Source: Oscillospiraceae bacterium (GTDB taxonomy: Bacteria > Bacillota > Clostridia > Oscillospirales > Acutalibacteraceae). From it: a stretch of 34,630 nucleotides of DNA. This document shows positions 15,386-23,133 of the stretch, piece by piece. The stretch lies in the NCBI GenBank assembly GCA_015065805.1, contig SVPN01000020.1, forward strand, positions 1 through 34,630. Direction: 5' to 3'. Position 1 is the first letter of the stretch. The number at the start of each line of letters is the position of its first letter. Under the pieces are notes generated by a model. The model was given only the letters and a program-made list of their open reading frames with translations, did not search any database and was not told where the DNA came from. A program made the position numbers and the translations under genes.

Positions 15386-16462
15386 ATGACGGTCAAAAAG
15401 CTTTCGGCGACACAGTTTCGCAATCTGAAAGAGGTCGTCGTTGAACCCTCTGCAGGGATGAATGTGTTTTACGGCGACAACGCACACGGCAAAACCAATT
15501 TGCTGGAGGCGTTGTGGCTGATGACGGGCGGCAAGAGCTTCCGCGGCACAAAGGATGCCGATCTTGTGATGTTCGGCTGTGACAAAGCCTGCGTGCAGGC
15601 ATCGTTTGTGGCACAGGGGAGAGAGCAGACCGCGCGCATCGATATTGAAGCGCGCCGCAAGGCAACGCTCAACGGCATTGCGCAACCCGCCGCCAACCGT
15701 CTGACGGGACATTTCTGCGCGGTGATCTTTTCTCCCGACCATCTGTCGCTCATCAAGGACGGCCCCGAAGGACGCCGCCGCTTTGCGGATGCGGCGTGCT
15801 GTCAGTTCCGTCCGCTGTATATGAAGGTACTCAGCGAGTATACGCGCGTGCTGTCGCAACGCAACAAGCTGATCAAAGGCGTAAAAAGCGGGGAACAGCC
15901 GTACGATGCGATGCTGTTCGATGTGTTTGACGAGCAGTTGGCGCAAAGCGGTGCGGCGGTGCGAAAATACCGCACGGCGTATATCCGTCAGTTACAGCCG
16001 TCAGCGTGCGAGATCTACGATCAGCTGTCCAAGGGTCGGGAAGCACTGAGCGTGATGTACGAGGAATCCATCGATCCGCAGGAGTTGTTTGCACAGCTGC
16101 AGGCAACGCGGCAGACCGACCTGAAAGCGGGCTTTACCACCGTCGGTCCGCACCGCGACGATATTCCCGTCAATATTGCGGGCACGTCGGCGCGTCTGTT
16201 CGGCTCGCAGGGTCAGCAACGTTCGGCGGTGCTGGCACTCAAGTTAGCGGAGGCATCCCTGCTTGCCAAGGCATATGAAGAAAAACCCGTCATTCTGCTT
16301 GACGATGTGATGAGTGAGCTTGACCGCTCTCGTCAGGAATATATTTTAAACCGCATTGACGGCTTCCAGGTATTCATCACCTGCTGTGATCCGTCTGCGG
16401 TCAGTGAGCTTGCCGACGGGCGCGTGTTTCACGTGCAAAACGGCGAAATAGGGGAGGCGTGA
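15386..16462 (+). CDS. recF: DNA replication and repair protein RecF
   Basis: A 358-residue SMC-like ATPase that, with RecO and RecR, loads RecA at gaps. Walker A is GDNAHGKTN (residues 30-38). The ABC-type signature region is in FGSQGQQRSAVLALKLAEA. Walker B is VILLDDVMSELD (from about 302). Length is normal. The start abuts the yaaA stop codon and the stop codon is 3 bp before remB. Near the 3' end the coding sequence contains a degenerate parS-like palindrome (16425-16440). Confidence 0.96.
   Translation: MTVKKLSATQFRNLKEVVVEPSAGMNVFYGDNAHGKTNLLEALWLMTGGKSFRGTKDADLVMFGCDKACVQASFVAQGREQTARIDIEARRKATLNGIAQPAANRLTGHFCAVIFSPDHLSLIKDGPEGRRRFADAACCQFRPLYMKVLSEYTRVLSQRNKLIKGVKSGEQPYDAMLFDVFDEQLAQSGAAVRKYRTAYIRQLQPSACEIYDQLSKGREALSVMYEESIDPQELFAQLQATRQTDLKAGFTTVGPHRDDIPVNIAGTSARLFGSQGQQRSAVLALKLAEASLLAKAYEEKPVILLDDVMSELDRSRQEYILNRIDGFQVFITCCDPSAVSELADGRVFHVQNGEIGEA
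16425..16440. promoter_or_regulatory. Degenerate parS-like site inside recF
   Basis: TGTTTCACGTGCAAAA differs from the two perfect parS sites at two positions, both in the right half. It may be a weak ParB site or chance; it encodes VFHVQN in RecF. Confidence 0.35.
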
Positions 16463-16465
16463 GCG

Positions 16466-16732
16466 ATGTATCTGCATTTAGGGCAGGACACCGTTGTGCG
16501 CACCTGCGAGGTGATCGGGATTTTTGATTCCGACAACACCACTTTAAGTCGTTCCACGCGGGAATTTCTCCATCGCTGTGAAAAGCAGGGACGCGTCATC
16601 AGCATCATTGACGATATTTTTAAATCCTACGTGCTGTGTGTGGATGAATACGGGCAGGAACGCGTGTATTTAAGCCAGGTTGCCACCGCGACACTGCGAA
16701 AACGCTGGAAACATGGCGGCGTAGGGAAGTAG
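16466..16732 (+). CDS. remB: DUF370/RemB-like protein
   Basis: An 88-residue protein of the RemA/RemB (DUF370) group, found after recF in many Firmicutes (YaaB in Bacillus). The opening MYLHLGQDTVVRTCEVIGIFD and the central EKQGRVISIIDDIFKSYVLCVDE are typical. RemB affects biofilm matrix regulation in Bacillus; in Clostridia the role is not established. It is the last gene of the dnaA cluster. The next gene, gyrB, is separated by 747 bp of repeats. Confidence 0.9.
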   Translation: MYLHLGQDTVVRTCEVIGIFDSDNTTLSRSTREFLHRCEKQGRVISIIDDIFKSYVLCVDEYGQERVYLSQVATATLRKRWKHGGVGK

Positions 16733-16754
16733 ACAGCTACTGTGAGATTGTATA

Positions 16755-17375
16755 ATATTCTTGCCTCTCCCTTTGGGAGAGGCAAGGATTATGGCTCTGC
16801 GACAGTATACCGCAAACACGCGGCAACACCGTAGGGCGGAGGCTTGCTCCCGCCGCCCATATCCTGCTAAAAGTAGGGGCGGATAGTATCCGCCCGCGGT
16901 ACACATCAGCGGTGTCGCAAACGGGCGGCAGGTTGCCGCCCCTACGGTGTACGTCGCAAATTTGTGCAATGCTCAAACCCTTGTCCCCCTTGTTAAAGGC
17001 GATTCCCCTGTCAGGGAAAATGTCCGCAACGCGGACAAAGGGGTTGCCGTTTCGCGGCGTGCTTTGTAGGGGACGGGTTTCCCGTCCCGTATCGAAAACC
17101 CCGAAAGCAACGTATGCGGGCGGATGTGGGCATCCGCCCCTACGATTGGGGTGTGCACATTCCTTGACCCCCTTGTCAAAGGGGGTCGATGCCGAAGGCA
17201 TCGGGGGGATTCCCTTTGAAGAATCCCTCCGTCTTTCGGCTGACGCCGAAATCCACCTCCCTGAAGGTGAATTGTCCCAAAGGGACAAGAGAGGCCGGCC
17301 TGGGCCGTTGACAAGGGAGGCAAGAAAGACCGCTTTTTTTACAATGTGGGAGTAGGGGACGGGTTTCCCGTCCCA
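16755..17375 (-). repeat. Modular palindromic repeat block 4
   Basis: This fills the remB-gyrB gap. It starts with a CTCTCCCTTTGGGAGAG hairpin (16764-16784), then a module with GACAGTATACCGCAAACACG and a GGCGGAGGCTTGCTCCCGCC hairpin (about 16798-16858), then GTAGGGGCGG...CCGCCC and GGGCGGC...GCCGCCC stems. A full four-palindrome module (about 16978-17140) and a CTCCCTT-type module follow (17213-17330), both in reverse orientation and the latter carrying nested insert copy 3. A last palindrome is at 17353-17375. The region 17376-17479 shows no repeat, only the gyrB ribosome site. Confidence 0.88.
17273..17317 (-). repeat. 45-bp nested insert, copy 3
   Basis: Reverse complement of the insert at 369-413 and 8549-8593, again interrupting the CTCCCTT/AAGGGAGG palindrome at the equivalent base. 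Confidence 0.85.
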
Positions 17376-17479
17376 AGGAAACAACGTAATCCCCGTCCCG
17401 AAGAAAATCCCGTAAAAGAAATTGCAAGAGAAAGTATGACAGATCAACTCAATCAAGACAAGTAAAAGGAGACAAACCT

Positions 17480-19417
17480 ATGAGCACCGAACAGATCAGC
17501 AATGTGGCAGAACAGGCGTATGACGAAAGTCAGATCCAGGTTCTGGAAGGACTGGAAGCGGTTCGTAAACGTCCCGGTATGTATATCGGCTCGACCGGTG
17601 AAAAAGGCTTGCATCACCTCGTGTATGAGATCGTCGATAACTCCATCGACGAAGCACTTGCGGGGTATTGTACCCATATCGAGGTGGAGATCCTGCCCGG
17701 CAACATCATCACCGTGCGCGATAACGGCCGCGGTATTCCTGTCGGTATGAATGAAAAACTGGGTCTGCCCACGGTCACGGTGGTGCTGACGGTGCTTCAC
17801 GCAGGCGGTAAATTCGGCGGCAGCGGCTACAAGGTGTCGGGCGGTCTGCACGGCGTGGGTAGCTCGGTCGTTAACGCGCTGTCGGAATATTTAGAGGTGG
17901 AGATCTCCCGTGACGGCAAGGTGTATGCCCAGCGCTTTGAGCGCGGCAACATCGTGTCCGACCTGACGGTCATCGGGGAATCGGATCACGACGGCACCTT
18001 TATCCGTTTCAAGCCCGACGCGACCATTTTTACCGATACCACCGAATACGATTTCGATACCCTGCAAAAGCGTCTGCGCGAGCAGGCATTCCTCAACGCG
18101 GGTCTGCGCATTTCGCTGACCGACCTGCGCGATGCGGACAAGGTGGTCGAGGAAACCTATTGCTATGAGGGCGGTATCTCCTCATTTGTGGAATTCATCA
18201 ACAAAACGCGCGGCAACGAGCCCATCCACGAGGAGGTCATCCACATCAGCCTGACCGACGGTGATGCCACGGCAGAGGTCGCGCTCCAATATACGGGAAG
18301 CTACAACGAAACGATCATTTCGTTTGCCAATAATATGCATACCATCGACGGCGGTACGCACGAGGACAGCTTCAAGCGCGGTCTTCAGCGTATCTTCAAC
18401 GATTATGCAAAGAAATACAAGCTGCTCAAGGACAACGACAGCAGTCTGAAGGGCGATGATGTGCGCGAGGGTATCGCCGCTGTCATCAGTGTCAAGCTCA
18501 AGGACGCGCAGTTTGAAAGCCAGACCAAGGCGAAGCTCGGCAACACCTCCATCGGTAAGCTGATGACCAAGCTGCTCAATGAAAAATTCGCGCCCTATTT
18601 AGAGGAAAATCCGTCGGTGGCACGTGCCATCCTTGACAAAGCCATCAACGCCGCACGTGTGCGTGAGGCGGCGCAGAAAGCGCGCGACAACGCCCGTAAG
18701 AGCAACAAGATCGGCTCGATGCGTATGCCCGAAAAATTGGCGGACTGCATCTGGCGTGATCCCGAACGTACCGAGCTGTACATCGTCGAGGGTGATTCGG
18801 CAGGTGGCTCGGCAATCCAGGGACGTGACCGCAATTTCCAGGCGATTTTGTCGATGTGGGGCAAGATGCTCAATGTCGAAAAGGCACGCATCGACAAGGT
18901 GTACGGCAACGACAAGCTCACCCCGATGGTGATCGCGCTGGGTTGCGGCATCGGCGACGATTTTGATCTGTCCAAGCTCCGCTACGGCAAGGTCATCATT
19001 ATGGCGGATGCCGACGTTGACGGCTCGCACATCCGCACGCTGCTTCTGACCTTCTTCTTCCGCTATATGCGTCCGCTCATCGAAGAGGGACATATTTATA
19101 TCGCGCAACCGCCGCTGTTCAAGGTGTTCAAGGGCAAGCAGGTGCGCTACGCGTTCTCGGATGACGAGCGCGACAAGTACATCGAGGAACTCGGCGGCAA
19201 TGCCGATGTCCAGCGCTACAAGGGTCTCGGTGAGATGGACCCCGAACAGCTGTGGGAAACCACCATGGATCCTGCCTTCCGCACGATGTATCAGGTAACG
19301 CTCGACGATTTCAACGAGGCAGACGAGGCCATCACCATCCTGATGGGCGACAAGGTCGAGCCGCGTAAGGAATTCATCGAGAAGAACGCACAGTATGTCA
19401 CCAATCTGGATATCTGA
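17480..19417 (+). CDS. gyrB: DNA gyrase subunit B
   Basis: A 645-residue ATPase subunit of gyrase, which introduces negative supercoils. The GHKL ATPase has the catalytic glutamate in VYEIVDNSIDEALAG, then DNGRGIPV and GGLHGVGSSVVNALS. The TOPRIM domain has EGDSAGGSA and MADADVDGSHIRT. The segment after EGDSAGG reads AIQGRDRNFQAILSMWGKML, where most GyrB proteins have KQGR...ILPLRGKIL, an unusual change at the DNA- and quinolone-contacting face. AAAAGGAGA precedes the ATG. Assignment to GyrB rather than ParE rests on position and the paired gyrA. Confidence 0.95.
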   Translation: MSTEQISNVAEQAYDESQIQVLEGLEAVRKRPGMYIGSTGEKGLHHLVYEIVDNSIDEALAGYCTHIEVEILPGNIITVRDNGRGIPVGMNEKLGLPTVTVVLTVLHAGGKFGGSGYKVSGGLHGVGSSVVNALSEYLEVEISRDGKVYAQRFERGNIVSDLTVIGESDHDGTFIRFKPDATIFTDTTEYDFDTLQKRLREQAFLNAGLRISLTDLRDADKVVEETYCYEGGISSFVEFINKTRGNEPIHEEVIHISLTDGDATAEVALQYTGSYNETIISFANNMHTIDGGTHEDSFKRGLQRIFNDYAKKYKLLKDNDSSLKGDDVREGIAAVISVKLKDAQFESQTKAKLGNTSIGKLMTKLLNEKFAPYLEENPSVARAILDKAINAARVREAAQKARDNARKSNKIGSMRMPEKLADCIWRDPERTELYIVEGDSAGGSAIQGRDRNFQAILSMWGKMLNVEKARIDKVYGNDKLTPMVIALGCGIGDDFDLSKLRYGKVIIMADADVDGSHIRTLLLTFFFRYMRPLIEEGHIYIAQPPLFKVFKGKQVRYAFSDDERDKYIEELGGNADVQRYKGLGEMDPEQLWETTMDPAFRTMYQVTLDDFNEADEAITILMGDKVEPRKEFIEKNAQYVTNLDI

Positions 19418-19431
19418 TCGGGGTAACGGTT

Positions 19432-19959
19432 ATGTTGAAGTTTCGGGTGCGCCTGACACCGACAAAAGAGGAGATCGTTGACGGCATTGAGCGCGCCGCG
19501 CTTCGTCGCGCAGGCAAAGGACGCCTGATCGCGCAGACGGTGGCACTGGCGCTGGTGGCGGCGTGGTCGCTTGCCGCATTTTTCGGCACGGGTATGCAAG
19601 AGACGATGTCCGCGCTGATCGGTGTTGCGGCACTGGTGCTCATTCCCGTGATGTGGCTTGTGCCGCGCTGGCAGATGAATTCGCTGGCGCAGACAATGGC
19701 GGATAACGGTGCCGCCCCGCAGATGTGGGTGTTTGAGGACGGCGTGGATTTCGGTGAAGAGCAACCCGACTACGCCTATTATCCGTATCACACGTTTTTC
19801 GTGGCGATGCCCAATGAAAAAACCAAACAGACATTGGTGTTCAAATTCCCAAACGACGATATCATTGTTGTCCCAAAAGCGCTGTTAACCGATGAGCAAT
19901 GGCTGTTTCTGACCGACAAGCTCACCGCCGCCCCCGCCAAAAAAACAGGGAAATGGTGA
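19432..19959 (+). CDS. YcxB-like membrane protein 1
   Basis: A 175-residue protein with two adjacent membrane helices (about residues 35-56 and 60-80) and a C-terminal PH-like beta domain, as in the YcxB family. The recognisable part is MWVFEDGVDFG...VFKFPNDDIIVVPKALLTDEQWLFLTDKL, whose IVVPK resembles the family's IPK motif. Function is unknown. It starts 14 bp after gyrB with a weak ribosome site, so it is probably co-transcribed with gyrase. It is the first of four such genes between gyrB and gyrA. Its stop codon abuts the left repeat of the RAYT unit. Confidence 0.75.
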   Translation: MLKFRVRLTPTKEEIVDGIERAALRRAGKGRLIAQTVALALVAAWSLAAFFGTGMQETMSALIGVAALVLIPVMWLVPRWQMNSLAQTMADNGAAPQMWVFEDGVDFGEEQPDYAYYPYHTFFVAMPNEKTKQTLVFKFPNDDIIVVPKALLTDEQWLFLTDKLTAAPAKKTGKW

Positions 19960-20026
19960 TGTAGGGGACGGGTTTCCCGTCCCGAAGAACGGCGTGCAAT
20001 CGTAGAGGACGGGTTTCCCGTCCCGA
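19960..20026 (+). repeat. Left palindrome doublet of RAYT unit
   Basis: Two palindromes (19964-19983 and about 20006-20024) with the linker GAAGAACGGCGTGCAATCGTAG. It matches the right copy at 65 of 67 positions. Its last bases and the following GAAGGATAAATA serve as the transposase ribosome site. Confidence 0.9.
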
Positions 20027-20036
20027 AGGATAAATA

Positions 20037-20525
20037 ATGGAACGAAAAGAGCGAAAGAAAAACCGATTATCTTCTTATGATTACAGTCAAAACGGGGCAT
20101 ATTTTTTGACAATCTGTACACATAAAAGGAAACCTTTTTTATCAAAAATAAGTAAAGAAGAGGAATTTCCTATATTAACAAAAGAAGGACAAATTGTTGA
20201 AAATGTAATTCTTTCCGTTCCCGAAAAATATCCCGCCATAGCAATTGACCGATATATACTTATGCCTGACCATATTCATCTACTTGTCCGGGTTGAAAAA
20301 GGGACGGGAAACCCGTCCCCTACGGTGGGAAAGGCAGTTGCATGGTTAAAATATAATGCCACAAAGCAAATAAATTGTGTGCACGGTATAATCGGACAAA
20401 AACGATTTCAGCGTTCGTTTTATGATCATGTTATCCGTAGTGAAGAAGACTATGATTCCATATGGATGTACATAGACAATAATCCTTTAAGCTGGAAGAT
20501 AAAACACGGAGTAGTTGCATTGTAG
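20037..20525 (+). CDS. REP-associated tyrosine transposase (RAYT)
   Basis: A 162-residue single-strand nuclease of the Y1/HUH family (TnpA_REP, IS200-like). The N-terminus RKKNRLSSYDYSQNGAYFLTICTHKR is typical. The HUH metal site is MPDHIHLLV (His-Ile-His). The C-terminus is FQRSFYDHVIRSEEDYDSIWMYIDNNPLSWK, containing the candidate catalytic tyrosine before IDNNP. All key residues are present, so it may be active. Such enzymes cut and move palindromic REP sequences. Base composition is AT-rich, unlike the neighbours, which suggests acquisition. A copy of the repeat palindrome (20301-20323) lies in frame in the variable linker between the HUH half and the C-terminal helix. The gene begins and ends in repeat DNA. 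Confidence 0.92.
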   Translation: MERKERKKNRLSSYDYSQNGAYFLTICTHKRKPFLSKISKEEEFPILTKEGQIVENVILSVPEKYPAIAIDRYILMPDHIHLLVRVEKGTGNPSPTVGKAVAWLKYNATKQINCVHGIIGQKRFQRSFYDHVIRSEEDYDSIWMYIDNNPLSWKIKHGVVAL

Positions 20526-20587
20526 GGGACGGGTTTCCCGTCCCGAAGAACGACGTGCAATCGTAGGGGACGGGTTTCCCGTCCCGA
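20521..20587 (+). repeat. Right palindrome doublet of RAYT unit
   Basis: Direct copy of 19960-20026 with two substitutions. Its TAG (20523-20525) is the transposase stop codon. Confidence 0.9.
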
Positions 20588-20618
20588 CACCACACCCACC
20601 CGAAAGGAGCTGTAGCTC

Positions 20619-21149
20619 ATGCTCGCGCCAAAAGGCTACACACAGCAGATCAGCAAAGACGCGTATCTTGCCGCGCACAAGACGGCAGAGGAAAAAGCGG
20701 GACTGTTGCGTTTTCGTCTGCCGTGTGTGTTGCTGATCGCCGCACTGGTGATCGGCAGTGCCGTCACCGTTTACCGCGGCATCGGTATCCCGTCGTATTA
20801 TTTCACAGCGGGCGTGATGCTGCTGTCGGCGGTGTTGCTGTGTGTCTTGCTGTATTATGCATCCAAAATAGAAGCCTTTGTTGCCGCGCAGGAATACCGC
20901 TCGTTTGCGGCACTTTCCGATCCTGCCGACATTGTGTTTGAAAGCGATGAGCTCACCGTCAAAGGCGAATGCCTGTCGCGCCGCGTGGAATATGCGAAAA
21001 CGCGTCTGTGCATCGAAACCGCCGAGCGGTTTGTGCTGTTGACCGATGACGGCACGATGGTGATTTTGGAAAAAGCGTGCTTTAGCGAAAAAGACACGAC
21101 CGAACGCTTTTTGCGTGATGTGTTTGCGCGCTGGTATGTGAAGAAATAA
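20619..21149 (+). CDS. YcxB-like membrane protein 2
   Basis: A 176-residue protein with the same plan as the gene at 19432: two membrane helices (about residues 35-55 and 58-80), then a PH-like domain (IVFESDELTVKGECLSRRVEYAKTRLCIETAERFVLLTDDGTMVILEKACF). AAAGGAG precedes the ATG closely, so it has its own good ribosome site just after the RAYT unit. It is followed 13 bp later by the next family member. Function is unknown. Confidence 0.72.
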   Translation: MLAPKGYTQQISKDAYLAAHKTAEEKAGLLRFRLPCVLLIAALVIGSAVTVYRGIGIPSYYFTAGVMLLSAVLLCVLLYYASKIEAFVAAQEYRSFAALSDPADIVFESDELTVKGECLSRRVEYAKTRLCIETAERFVLLTDDGTMVILEKACFSEKDTTERFLRDVFARWYVKK

Positions 21150-21162
21150 GGGGGACAAAACC

Positions 21163-21663
21163 GTGGAGAGCCTGACACTTGCGGTGAAATGCACCCGCGA
21201 AGAATATATGGAATTTTATGCACGCGTTGACAAAAAGACGGCGTTGCCGACCATACTCGGTGTGATTGTGCTCGCCGCGGCCGTGTTGCTGTGTGTGATG
21301 GATCAGACCGTGCATCAGCACACGCTGTTGCTGTTGCTGTGCGGGATGCTGCTGGTACTGACAAATCCGCTGATCCTTCCGACGGTACGCAAGGGTGCGG
21401 CAGGTCGCCGCTACGATAACAGCGATGCGCTCAAGGGTGCACTCGCCGTGACGGTGAGCCGCGATTCGCTGACCGTGCGCTCCGCTTGCTATGAGGGCTG
21501 TGTGCCGCTGTCGGCACTGACCGATATTCTGCAGACCAAAACGATGACGGCGCTGGTGTTCGGCAAGGAGCTGACCGTATGCATCCCGATGCGCGCGTTG
21601 AATGCCGAAGAAACCGCGCTCTTTGAATCGATCTTATCAACCTATAAGAAGGAACAAGTATGA
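21163..21663 (+). CDS. YcxB-like membrane protein 3
   Basis: A 166-residue protein with two membrane helices (about residues 27-45 and 49-70) and a PH-like domain with VSRDSLTVRSACYEGCVPLSALTDILQTKTMTALVFGKELTVCIPMRALN, in which CIPMRAL fits the IPK/IP-type family motif. The start is GTG, with AGGGGGA 7 bp upstream; no nearby ATG fits better. The stop codon overlaps the start of the next gene (ATGA), so the two are coupled. Confidence 0.72.
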   Translation: MESLTLAVKCTREEYMEFYARVDKKTALPTILGVIVLAAAVLLCVMDQTVHQHTLLLLLCGMLLVLTNPLILPTVRKGAAGRRYDNSDALKGALAVTVSRDSLTVRSACYEGCVPLSALTDILQTKTMTALVFGKELTVCIPMRALNAEETALFESILSTYKKEQV

Positions 21664-22769
21664 ATCAAGACGAACTGCAACCGCAGGAACTGCCCGAAAA
21701 CGGCTATCCTGTGGACCTGACCGAGCAGGAATTTCTCGATTTCTCGATGACCGTCGCCAAAAAAATGGGTGCGCTTCGCTCACAGACGCCGATGCTCATT
21801 CTGTTCGGCGTGTATCTGCTGCTGGATGTCATCACCTTTGTCCGTGAATACCTCGCCACCGGCAAGATCAGCCTGTATCTGCTTGTGGTGGCACTGCTGA
21901 CGGTGATCTGTGCGGCGCTGTGTGTCGGTATTATGCCGCGACGCATTAAAAAAGCCGCCAAGGCAAGCTATCTGAGCGGCAGTCGGAACGGCTACTACGG
22001 CGAATTGTATATCACGCCGTATGCGGTGATGAAAAACATCGGCACCGAAACGGTGTCTGTCCCGCTGGATGAACACACGCTGTATCTGGAGGACAAGGGC
22101 TTTATGGCGTTTGTCGCGCAGGGACAGCAACGCACCATCGTGCTTCCCGCCAGATGTATGACTCCCGAAACGGCAAAACGCATCCGCGAGGCGGTGTTTG
22201 CGGACAATGTGCGCCTGCAACGCCGCGTATTTGCGCGGATGGAATGCACAGCGATCGAACCCATTGCCCGCCGTGAGCTGGGCACCGTGCCGCAGACGCT
22301 GTACACCGTGGATTATGCCTATAATGAAAAGGAATTTGCCAAGCTGCATATGGATGTCGCGCTGTCGCAGTATTTCCGCTCGTTGCCGACCGTGTCGGCA
22401 ATGTCGGTGATGGCAGGCTTGCTGATGGCGATCCTGCAGGAGCAGATTTTGTGGTTCCCGTGCGTGTCGCTGGGCATCATCTTCGGCTATCTGCTGCTGA
22501 CTGTGCTGAGCGCACGTTCCCGCGGCAAAAAGGCGGGGGAGATCCCCAACCGCACCCACCTGACCCTGACCGATTGCGGCATCGAGGTGAAAATGTCCCC
22601 GAGCGGTCAACGGATGACGGTCGGTTGGCAGGGAGTGGAGCGTGCCGTAGAGCGCGAGGACTGCGTGGAATTTTTCCACGGCGGGGGACACCTGCTCCGC
22701 GTCCCCAAACGCGCCATTGACGATTTTGACGAATTCCGCCGCGTGGTGGATGCGTACCACAGAAAATAA
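21660..22769 (+). CDS. Double-length YcxB-like membrane protein 4
   Basis: A 369-residue protein made of two YcxB-like units. Unit 1 has membrane helices at about residues 43-63 and 70-92 followed by a PH-like domain with PLDEHTLYLEDKGFMAFVAQGQQRTIVLPARCM. Unit 2 starts near 205, has helices at about 250-290, and ends in a PH-like domain (HLTLTDCGIEVKMSPSGQRMTVGWQGVERAVEREDCVEFFHGGGHLLRVPKRAIDDF), with the clear VPKRAI motif. Internal duplication or fusion of two neighbours explains the length. It overlaps the previous gene by 4 bp. Function is unknown. Confidence 0.75.
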   Translation: MNQDELQPQELPENGYPVDLTEQEFLDFSMTVAKKMGALRSQTPMLILFGVYLLLDVITFVREYLATGKISLYLLVVALLTVICAALCVGIMPRRIKKAAKASYLSGSRNGYYGELYITPYAVMKNIGTETVSVPLDEHTLYLEDKGFMAFVAQGQQRTIVLPARCMTPETAKRIREAVFADNVRLQRRVFARMECTAIEPIARRELGTVPQTLYTVDYAYNEKEFAKLHMDVALSQYFRSLPTVSAMSVMAGLLMAILQEQILWFPCVSLGIIFGYLLLTVLSARSRGKKAGEIPNRTHLTLTDCGIEVKMSPSGQRMTVGWQGVERAVEREDCVEFFHGGGHLLRVPKRAIDDFDEFRRVVDAYHRK

Positions 22770-22792
22770 ATCCGACCGCTTTCCATGCCGGT

Positions 22793-23098
22793 TGCCGCAA
22801 ACCCTTGTCCCCCTTGTTAAAGGGGGATGTCAAACGCTTGCGTTTGACAGGGGGATTCCCTTTGAAGAATCCCTCCGTCACTCGCTGCGCTCGCGCCACC
22901 TCCCTTTAACAAGGGAGGCAAGAAAGACCACCTTTTCTACTATGCAGGAGGCACCCCAACCTCTTGTCCCCCTTGTTAAAGGGGGATGTCACGGCATATG
23001 CCGTGACAGGGGGATTCCTTGCGAATAAACAAAAAGAATCCCTCCGTCTTTCGGCTGACGCCTATATCCACCTCCCTTTTTGAGGGAGGCAAGAAAGC
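22793..23098 (-). repeat. Modular palindromic repeat block 5
   Basis: This occupies the gap before gyrA. All modules are reversed. One frame holds the stem TGTCAAACGC/GCGTTTGACA (about 22827-22850), the next holds TGTCACGGCATATGCCGTGACA-type symmetry (about 22986-23008). Two CTCCCTT-type modules (22867-22921, with GCGAGCGCAGCGAG inside, and 23037-23092, with TTTCGGC-type inside) are separated by the usual TTTCTACTATGCAGGAGG linker. Confidence 0.88.
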
Positions 23099-23133
23099 CA
23101 CTATGTTTTATAACAGTAAAGGAGCTGTGACAT

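Larger units (their letters stand above)
19960..20587 (+). mobile_element. RAYT unit flanked by 67-bp direct repeats
   Basis: A transposase gene between two direct copies (19960-20026 and 20521-20587) of a 67-bp sequence. The copies differ at two positions. Each copy contains two GGACGGGTTTCCCGTCCC palindromes 21 bp apart. The same palindrome recurs in most repeat blocks of the window. The right copy supplies the transposase stop codon. The unit sits between two YcxB-like genes. Confidence 0.8.

Noticed and set aside
16737-17456. 239-codon open frame on the minus strand before gyrB
   Set aside because: It lies wholly in repeat block 4 and reads through the same palindromes; no domain and no ribosome site of its own.
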